This document shows positions 15,792 through 21,063 of a DNA stretch of 21,063 nucleotides, one piece after another (the first letter of the stretch is position 1; every line of letters begins with the position of its first letter). This DNA is from COE1 sp964387365 (lineage in GTDB: Bacteria > Bacillota > Clostridia > Lachnospirales > Lachnospiraceae): NCBI GenBank assembly GCA_964387365.1, contig CAYLWP010000030.1, positions 1-21,063 on the forward strand. Reading direction: 5' to 3'. The position numbers and the translations under genes were made by a program. The notes beneath the pieces were generated by a model. That model did not search any database. It was not told the DNA's origin and worked only from the letters and a program-made list of their open reading frames with translations.

Positions 15792-16535
15792 ATGATAAAT
15801 ATCGATTTAAAAGCTCATAAGGAATCCATAGAAGCATATGCAGAACTCAAACGAGTTATGAAGAAGGAAAGAGACACCCAATTGCAAGAAATACGGTCTG
15901 TAAATGGAAAATGGAAGGGAAAAGCTTCATCTATGTTTCGATATACCTATGAGAAAATGTTAGTGGATGGTTCTTATGAGCAGGCGTTGGGGCAGGTAAA
16001 TGGCATATGCGGAATTATGGAGGAAGCATGGATTCAGATTGAAAAGCTGAAAAGTATGTGTGACAATTTTGACAGTTGTCTCCCGGGTGGAAAAAGTTGT
16101 TATACAGTAGAGAGCCTTAGCGGAGAACTTATGTTGGAAAGTAGTATAATTCCTAGAATAGATGATTGCTGTGATACTATAATGGAAACCGGTAGTGAAT
16201 TTAAAAGTACCATGCAGGACGTTATGGACATGTGTGGAGGTATTATTGATTTCGAAAGTGAAAGAAGTGCCTTAAGCAAGGCGTTTGCCGATATTAGTAA
16301 GATTCAAACATTGAGGGATAGGATAGATGCATACGCAAGAGGAGTTATTGACCTTGACAGCAATCTGAGTATTGCCTATTCTGCTTGGACTGATGGCTTT
16401 GATGATATGGGAAGTTTTTACGGAGATATAATCAATCGTGAATTTGATATCAAGGAACTTCTTTCTTTTAAAAAGAATATAAAACATACAAAAACAGGGT
16501 ACAAGAACTGTTTGGAAAAAAGATATCAGCCATAA
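15792..16535 (+). CDS. N-terminal fragment: LXG/WXG-like secretion domain
   Basis: This is the first frame of the split effector (247 residues), with its own good start: GAGG about 8 nt before ATG 15792. Residues 1-100 form a helical hairpin around GKWKGKASSMF; residues 100-235 are a second helical region. Cysteine is unusually common for the neighbourhood (near 68, 80, 87, 94, 101, 125-126 and 147), which could form disulfides after export. The last residues, after LEK, are RYQP and then a stop, and look like out-of-frame sequence. If the break is real, a truncated secretable protein without its C-terminal domain would be made. Confidence 0.65.
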   Translation: MINIDLKAHKESIEAYAELKRVMKKERDTQLQEIRSVNGKWKGKASSMFRYTYEKMLVDGSYEQALGQVNGICGIMEEAWIQIEKLKSMCDNFDSCLPGGKSCYTVESLSGELMLESSIIPRIDDCCDTIMETGSEFKSTMQDVMDMCGGIIDFESERSALSKAFADISKIQTLRDRIDAYARGVIDLDSNLSIAYSAWTDGFDDMGSFYGDIINREFDIKELLSFKKNIKHTKTGYKNCLEKRYQP

Positions 16536-16555
16536 CACAAGTAGAACAGAAATTT

Positions 16556-17698
16556 TTGTCTAATACATTTGCACAGATGCATCACATGTTCTCAGTAAAT
16601 AATAAAGAGATTCTGTATGAGGTGACAGAGGTAGTGAATCCATATATAGAATCTTTCTATGATTTTGAGTTTAATATGGAAGGCATTCTTGAAAAAGTCA
16701 TCCCGACAGAATGGATAATGCTTGTAAAGAACGGTCTGACAGAAATGCATGAAGATACAAGAGAATTTTTGGAAGTATTGGAGACCATACCGGGAGAAAA
16801 CACCTATGAGACCATTGAAAATCTGAACGATTTATCCGGCGGACGATTAAAGAAAGATATCTATCATCTGATGACATATATGGCAGAGGTGGATATAGAA
16901 GGAAAGGTTGAGGCAATCTACGGGCTTGCACCGGAATGGTGGAGACCTGTGCAAAAATTTGTTGTGAATAATGGGTTAAGTAAGATTCCTTCAGAATGGG
17001 AGGGCTATTTTATTAATACATTGGCAGCTCCAATTACAAAAGGACTGTTAGGTTTTAATTACAACGAAGAAAAAGACAGCTATTATACTTCAGAAGGTTC
17101 CCTTCAGAATGCATGGGGATTTGGAGCCGCAATCGATGAGTTTGGTCCGCTGCTTGGTATGGATTTATATCATAAAGACATTGTATTTGAATTGGATGAC
17201 AAGGAATATCTAATCGAATTATGGAAGGGGGAATACGGTTGGGGAATTACAAGCGGGGGAGAGGTAGGAATTTACACAAGACCGATTGAGGAAGCGAAGA
17301 AAAATCCGTACATAGAAGGAGAAGATAATTTTGCTATTTTCTATGATTGCGCTACGGAGGAAGACCAGTTGATTATTTCCACGGTGATGTATGAGAAAGT
17401 GAATGAAGATGGATATGGATATTTGCGAGAAATCTGCTCTAAGAATACAGCAGATAATATAGATGACCCTAAGGATTACTGGAATCTGAATTTCCGAAGC
17501 TTTGACGCGGTAGATAAGGAAGATATTCAGATGCATATAGATATTCAGGGGGATCCTGCGGTGTTGGAACAGATTAATAGTTTTATTGAGGATGAACAAC
17601 AAAAAGGGGAAGGAAATAAAATGATAAATATTCAGGTTAATGGATATAGTGTGGGTGATGATATTATTAATATTGTGTGGTTAGAAGGAGAAGAATAA
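16556..17698 (+). CDS. C-terminal fragment: DUF4474 domain
   Basis: Read from TTG 16556 this gives 380 residues. Residues 1-150 are mainly helical and link to the DUF4474 domain at about 165-370. Conserved-looking positions include FNYNEEKDSYYT, WGFGAAIDEFGPLLGMD, the strand ELDDKEYLIELWKGEYGW, and IFYDCATEEDQL. DUF4474 is found at the C-terminus of many clostridial proteins, often behind LXG domains; its biochemical activity is not known to me. No ribosome binding site precedes the possible starts, so it is unlikely to be expressed alone. The final 26 residues begin with an internal ATG (17621) that has its own purine-rich upstream sequence. Confidence 0.6.
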   Translation: MSNTFAQMHHMFSVNNKEILYEVTEVVNPYIESFYDFEFNMEGILEKVIPTEWIMLVKNGLTEMHEDTREFLEVLETIPGENTYETIENLNDLSGGRLKKDIYHLMTYMAEVDIEGKVEAIYGLAPEWWRPVQKFVVNNGLSKIPSEWEGYFINTLAAPITKGLLGFNYNEEKDSYYTSEGSLQNAWGFGAAIDEFGPLLGMDLYHKDIVFELDDKEYLIELWKGEYGWGITSGGEVGIYTRPIEEAKKNPYIEGEDNFAIFYDCATEEDQLIISTVMYEKVNEDGYGYLREICSKNTADNIDDPKDYWNLNFRSFDAVDKEDIQMHIDIQGDPAVLEQINSFIEDEQQKGEGNKMINIQVNGYSVGDDIINIVWLEGEE

Positions 17699-17743
17699 GG
17701 ATATTTCAGAAAAGAAAGGTTATTATTCAAGGAGAGAAGATAG

Positions 17744-19525
17744 ATGAAACGACGATTTATATGTATTGTGCTTGTAATTGCTCTAATAGGTGTTTTGGCG
17801 GCATGTGTGAGTGAAAAAAATACAGTAAAACCATCACTGGATGAGGAAGCATTGGTGTCAGGTATAATATATGGGCGTATTGGCATGATAGAGGAGAGCA
17901 TTGAAGAAGGAGAAGGAGTAGATATTCACCAGTTTGCTAAACCGCGTAAGTGGGAAAGTAAAAAATATGATAATCCTATATCTTATGCGTTTGCAAGAGG
18001 AGGATTTGAAACTGTATACTATTTATTGGAGCATGGTGCATTACTTGAGGAGGTAAATTTATCAGGAAAAAATGCAGGAGCTTTACTGGTGGGATTTGGT
18101 ATAAGAGCACAATTTGAATATTTGGACTTGTTAATACAATATGACTATGATTTTAATGCAAAATCGGAAAATGGATGGACTGCATTAGATTATATTTTTT
18201 CGGGAGAGAGAGATGTATTTGATGATATTATATGGCAGCTTGGTGAGAAGATGATAGAACATGGTGCAGTAATTACCAGTAATACAGTAGCTGCATCATT
18301 GGAAAGTAATTATGGAAATGCAAATTTGCCAAGACTGGTTGAATATTTGGTGGAAAATAATCAGGATACTGGGTTAGATGAGATTTATGAAGCGGCAATT
18401 TTGTCAGATTCGCAGAAAGTGCAAAAACTGTGGAATGAACAAAAGAAAAAAATGAAGGATGACAAACAGGCAAAATTGAGAAACTTAACAGCTTCATATT
18501 GTAATACCGAAACATTGGAACTTATGATAGAACAAATGGAATATACAAATGGAAAAATGTGTTCGTTACTTCATGCAGCGTGTAGAGCTGGAAATTTGGA
18601 GAATGTAAAGTATATAGTAGAGAATTATCATCCAAGTGAAGAAGATATGAGCATGAGTGAACAATCTGCTATGGAGCAGGCAGAAATTAATGGACACTAT
18701 GATGTTGTGAATTATTTGATAGAACAGGGCTATGAGATACCAACAGCATCCGATAGGCAAGGAAGAGGATGGGGGAGCTTGACAGCGATAGCGGTGCTAA
18801 ACAGAGATAGAGAGAGGCTGGACTATTTGCTTTCTAATAATATCGGAGTGACAGAAATGTTTGAAGAATTGTTGCGTGCGGCTATGAATGTGAAAGATAT
18901 AGATACATATAAATATCTTTTAGACTATGCGTTAGAACAAGGCATTGAGATTAGTACGAAAGAAATGATATTTGATATCAGTACATCAACTTCGTGTATT
19001 GATGAAAGTGGCGCAGATTTAATGCAGTATATGTTAACAAAGGCACCTGAAATGACACAAGAAGAAAAGGATGATGCATTACATGATGAAATTGAATATG
19101 GAACTTTATGGTCGGTAAGAATTTTACTGGAAGCCGGAGCAAATCCAAATGCAGAAGGAGTTCCTTATGCGGCGGTATACAAAGATGATATCGAGAAGAT
19201 AAAGTTATTAGTAGAATATGGAATGGATGTCAATACAGTTCATTATGGCATGGGACTGTTGGAAACCAGTGCCATGTATTCTAATGAAGTGATGCATTAT
19301 CTATACGATAACGGAGCAAAGCTGACAGCGGAAAGCTGTAATGATACGGCGTTAATTATGGCAATCAATGCCGGAAGAGTACGTAATGCAAAAGACCTGA
19401 TAGAAATGGGCATAGACTTAAATGTAAAAAACGAAGACGGCAGAACAGCCTATGACATGGCAGTGTTGAGCGGATGTCAAGAATTGATAGATGTATTTGC
19501 TGGTATGGAGATTACGGGGGAATAA
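17744..19525 (+). CDS. Ankyrin-repeat lipoprotein, candidate immunity protein
   Basis: The protein has 593 residues. A hydrophobic signal peptide ends in the lipobox LAAC, with Cys21 as the lipidated residue, placing the rest outside the membrane. The mature part is largely degenerate ankyrin repeats, for example NPISYAFARGGFETVYYLLEHGA, GWTALDYIF, LLHAACRAGNLENVKYIVE, WSVRILLEAGANPNAEG and DLIEMGIDLNVKNEDGRTAYDMA. AAGGAG lies suitably before ATG 17744. It starts 45 bp after the effector gene, in the same direction and with no terminator between. This suggests, by analogy with other toxin/immunity pairs, surface protection against an effector that acts outside the cytoplasm. Its bases are visibly more AT-rich than tgt or aroC, consistent with acquisition by transfer. 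Confidence 0.82.
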   Translation: MKRRFICIVLVIALIGVLAACVSEKNTVKPSLDEEALVSGIIYGRIGMIEESIEEGEGVDIHQFAKPRKWESKKYDNPISYAFARGGFETVYYLLEHGALLEEVNLSGKNAGALLVGFGIRAQFEYLDLLIQYDYDFNAKSENGWTALDYIFSGERDVFDDIIWQLGEKMIEHGAVITSNTVAASLESNYGNANLPRLVEYLVENNQDTGLDEIYEAAILSDSQKVQKLWNEQKKKMKDDKQAKLRNLTASYCNTETLELMIEQMEYTNGKMCSLLHAACRAGNLENVKYIVENYHPSEEDMSMSEQSAMEQAEINGHYDVVNYLIEQGYEIPTASDRQGRGWGSLTAIAVLNRDRERLDYLLSNNIGVTEMFEELLRAAMNVKDIDTYKYLLDYALEQGIEISTKEMIFDISTSTSCIDESGADLMQYMLTKAPEMTQEEKDDALHDEIEYGTLWSVRILLEAGANPNAEGVPYAAVYKDDIEKIKLLVEYGMDVNTVHYGMGLLETSAMYSNEVMHYLYDNGAKLTAESCNDTALIMAINAGRVRNAKDLIEMGIDLNVKNEDGRTAYDMAVLSGCQELIDVFAGMEITGE

Positions 19526-19538
19526 TGATTGGGAGTTG

Positions 19539-19581
19539 TCGGCGAGTTAAGACCTTAAAAAAGTGGTCTGTGACTCGCCGA
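19539..19581 (+). promoter_or_regulatory. Stem-loop between the ankyrin gene and the thioesterase gene
   Basis: A 9-bp GC-rich stem (19539-19547 with 19573-19581) continues, after a small internal loop, into a 5-bp stem (19550-19554 with 19565-19569) with an A-rich loop. No T-tract follows on the plus strand. It may be a weak terminator of the island, an mRNA-processing or stability hairpin, or a leader element for the downstream gene. Confidence 0.5.
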
Positions 19582-19609
19582 TTAACTTCAGCAAAGGAGT
19601 ACACATATA

Positions 19610-20035
19610 ATGAAAGAATACGAAACATACCATCTGGTAAAGGGTGAGGACTTGAATCATCACGGAACGTTATTTGCGGCAAGGGCAGCGGCGTGGCTGG
19701 TAGAAGCAGGCTTTGTGGCGGCTGCCTGCGAGCATGGCAATAATGAGGAAGTGGTTATGAGAAATTTGCATGATATGTCTTTTTCCAAACCAATACAGAA
19801 GGGAACTATTGTAAAGTTTGTCAGCAGGGTGGTTTATGCAGGCTGCAGCAGTATGATAGTGTCCGTTCTCGCACTGGATGCGATGAGCGGGGAAGTTGCT
19901 GTGGAAGGCTATATAACCTTTGTGACAGTTGATTGTGCTTCGGGGAAAAAGAAAACGCATGAAATCGTGTTGGATGATACGGATGACGCGGAAGAATTGC
20001 GCCGGAGAACGAGGGCGAAGGAGATAAGAGGTTAA
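19610..20035 (+). CDS. Hotdog-fold acyl-CoA thioesterase-like protein
   Basis: The protein has 141 residues, the size of a single hotdog domain. Features fitting the acyl-CoA thioesterase (YciA/BFIT-like) group are the N-terminal YHLVKGEDLNHHGTLFAARAAAWLVEAG, in which the conserved Asn-His-His-Gly loop precedes the central helix, then LHDMSFSKPIQKGTIVKF and a strand ending YITFVTVD. These enzymes hydrolyse acyl-CoA to free acid and CoA in the cytoplasm; chain-length preference cannot be read. AAAGGAG lies about 10 nt before ATG 19610. The C-terminus is charged (RRRTRAKEIRG). It is separated from the ankyrin gene by a hairpin and from leuB by a promoter, so it may be transcribed on its own. 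Confidence 0.8.
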   Translation: MKEYETYHLVKGEDLNHHGTLFAARAAAWLVEAGFVAAACEHGNNEEVVMRNLHDMSFSKPIQKGTIVKFVSRVVYAGCSSMIVSVLALDAMSGEVAVEGYITFVTVDCASGKKKTHEIVLDDTDDAEELRRRTRAKEIRG

Positions 20036-20102
20036 TAAAGCGCGCTATTTTAGACAAATTAGCACTGTATTTTATAGCATAAGTAACTTCGTCATTTAAA
20101 AA

Positions 20103-20155
20103 TTCAACAACAATTAATTGTGAGTGTTGAAATTTTAACGAGAATGTTTTATTAT
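20103..20155 (+). promoter_or_regulatory. leuB promoter with overlapping inverted repeat
   Basis: TTGAAA (20127-20132), a 17-bp spacer and TATTAT (20150-20155) form a good sigma-A promoter. An inverted repeat, TTCAACA at 20103-20109 and TGTTGAA at 20125-20131, encloses a perfect 12-bp palindrome at 20110-20121, and its right arm overlaps the -35 box. This is a typical position for a repressor or activator site. Confidence 0.65.
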
Positions 20156-20161
20156 GTAAAT

Positions 20162-20319
20162 ATTCGGGACAGCAGAAATATATAAAAATAGTCCCTGCAA
20201 GCTTGCTTGCGAAGGGCTATTTTTATATGTTTCTATTGGACGGACGTCCAACAGCGAGGAAATCCAACGGATTTTCGAGCCTGTTCCGAACATATATAGC
20301 AAAACAAAGGAGATATTTT
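20162..20319 (+). promoter_or_regulatory. Structured leuB leader with terminator-like hairpin, candidate attenuator or riboswitch
   Basis: Downstream of the predicted transcription start (about 20162), a terminator-like hairpin spans 20181-20227: an 11-bp perfect AT-rich base (20181-20191 with 20217-20227) topped by a GC-rich part. GGGAC at 20166-20170 can pair with GTCCC at 20191-20195, excluding the hairpin. A second domain has a 9-bp closing stem (20224-20232 with 20288-20296), a hairpin at 20236-20251 and another at 20258-20276; its closing stem overlaps the terminator base by four bases. There is no T-box motif and no ATG before the hairpin, so classical leader-peptide attenuation is unlikely. 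Confidence 0.55.
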
Positions 20320-21063
20320 ATGAATCTTAACATCGTTTGTATTCCCGGTGATGGAATCGGACCTGAGGTAGTTGCTGAGGCAAAGAAAGTATTAAATCAG
20401 GTTGCGTCAAAATATAATCATACAATTAACTATGAAGATATCTTAATGGGTGGTGCGTCTATCGATGCCTGCGGTGAGCCGCTGACAGATGAGGCAATTG
20501 CAACAGCAAAGGCTGCAGATGCCGTATTAATGGGCTCTATTGGCGGAAACACATCTACTTCACCATGGTATAAGCTGCCGCCGCATTTAAGACCGGAAGC
20601 AGGACTTTTAAAGCTTCGTAAAGCTTTAAATCTTTTTGCAAACTTAAGACCGGCTTATCTGTATGAGGAGTTAAAGGAAGCCTGCCCGCTCAGAGATGAT
20701 ATTATCGGCACAGGCTTTGATATGATGATTATGCGTGAGCTTACAGGCGGTCTTTACTTTGGCGAGAGAAGCACCAAGGAAGTGGACGGTGTTATGACGG
20801 CAGTAGATACACTTACATATAATGAAGAAGAGATTCGCCGTATTGCGATTAAGGGCTTTGATATTGCCATGAAGAGACGCAAGAAGGTAACAAGCGTTGA
20901 TAAGGCGAATGTACTTGATTCTTCCAGACTTTGGAGAAAGGTTGTCGAAGAAGTGGCAAAGGATTACCCTGAGGTTACTTTAGAGCATATGCTTGTTGAC
21001 AACTGTGCGATGCAGCTCGTGAAGGATCCGAAGCAGTTTGATGTTATTCTGACAGAGAATATG
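20320..21063 (+). CDS. leuB: 3-isopropylmalate dehydrogenase, 5' part (runs off the window)
   Basis: The first 248 codons of a protein usually about 360 residues long are present and open to the window end. It oxidises 3-isopropylmalate with NAD in leucine synthesis. Seen are the nucleotide-site start IVCIPGDGIGPEVV (residues 4-17), the loop RPEAGLLKLRKALNLFANLRPA with substrate-binding arginines, the family signature RELTGGLYFGE, and the catalytic-region segment TSVDKANVLDSSRLWR. AAAGGAG lies just upstream of ATG 20320. Expression is probably controlled by the structured leader and by the palindrome over the promoter. Other branched-chain genes may follow beyond the window. Confidence 0.95.
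   Translation, partial: MNLNIVCIPGDGIGPEVVAEAKKVLNQVASKYNHTINYEDILMGGASIDACGEPLTDEAIATAKAADAVLMGSIGGNTSTSPWYKLPPHLRPEAGLLKLRKALNLFANLRPAYLYEELKEACPLRDDIIGTGFDMMIMRELTGGLYFGERSTKEVDGVMTAVDTLTYNEEEIRRIAIKGFDIAMKRRKKVTSVDKANVLDSSRLWRKVVEEVAKDYPEVTLEHMLVDNCAMQLVKDPKQFDVILTENM

Larger units (their letters stand above)
15792..17698 (+). pseudogene. LXG/WXG-DUF4474 effector gene, apparently split by a one-base deletion
   Basis: Two open frames appear to be one gene. The first (15792-16535, 247 residues) is helical, with a WKG turn at residues 41-43, like an LXG/WXG secretion domain. The second (open from 16472, stop at 17698) carries a DUF4474 domain, recognisable by IDEFGPLLGMD, LIELWKGEYGW and SGGEVGIYTRP. 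The first frame ends at an A6 run (16516-16521). Adding one A gives LEKKISAITQVEQKFLSNTF and joins them into about 635 residues, a usual size for LXG proteins. The second frame has no ribosome binding site before TTG 16556 or ATG 16577. Disruption could be a real mutation, phase variation or a sequencing error. Confidence 0.65.

Noticed and set aside
16512..16525. Programmed -1 ribosomal frameshift on an AAAAAAG heptamer
   Set aside because: The heptamer is present but out of phase: the zero-frame codons are GAA AAA AGA, so re-pairing after a -1 slip would leave a mismatch. No obvious stem-loop follows at the right distance. A deletion in the A run is simpler.
20156..20319. T-box riboswitch for leuB
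   Set aside because: The conserved T-box core (AGGGTGG-like) and the usual long specifier domain are absent; the leader is only about 160 nt.

Overview
The window looks like chromosomal DNA of a low-to-mid GC, Gram-positive anaerobe of the class Clostridia, most likely Lachnospiraceae. This is an inference from purine-rich AGGAGG-type ribosome binding sites, the tgt-yajC order, an XRE-cupin/potABCD operon, a YtrA-type GntR/ABC module, and a type VII secretion (WXG/LXG) locus with a DUF4474 domain. No rRNA, tRNA, CRISPR array or complete insertion sequence is visible.

Layout. Positions 1-66 hold overlapping palindromes that resemble the end of an IS200/IS605-type element. Positions 222-1202 encode a membrane-anchored XRE regulator behind a 16-bp inverted repeat. 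Positions 1319-4917 form a self-contained module: promoter with an overlapping palindromic operator, YtrA-type GntR repressor, ABC ATPase, and a large permease with an extra C-terminal domain. A bidirectional terminator separates it from the minus-strand polyamine operon (9347 down to 4972): XRE-cupin regulator, potA, potB, potC, potD. Next come a plus-strand lactonase-family beta-propeller gene and a minus-strand chorismate synthase gene (aroC), converging on one terminator. Positions 12274-14893 carry a VanY-like D,D-carboxypeptidase, tgt and yajC.

The accessory part is 14967-19525. Two small helical WXG-like proteins are followed by an LXG/WXG-like N-terminal ORF and a DUF4474 ORF. The last two appear to be one roughly 635-residue secreted effector, broken by loss of one A in a short A run near 16516-16521. 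A lipoprotein built largely of ankyrin repeats follows directly and is a candidate immunity protein. No secretion machinery (EssC and partners) lies in the window, so this looks like an orphan effector island.

The window ends with a hotdog thioesterase-like gene and the 5' part of leuB. The leuB leader has a good promoter, a terminator-like hairpin starting about 20 nt after the predicted transcription start, a competing upstream pairing, and a second folded domain overlapping the terminator base. It has no T-box signature and no obvious leader peptide, so it may be an undescribed attenuator.
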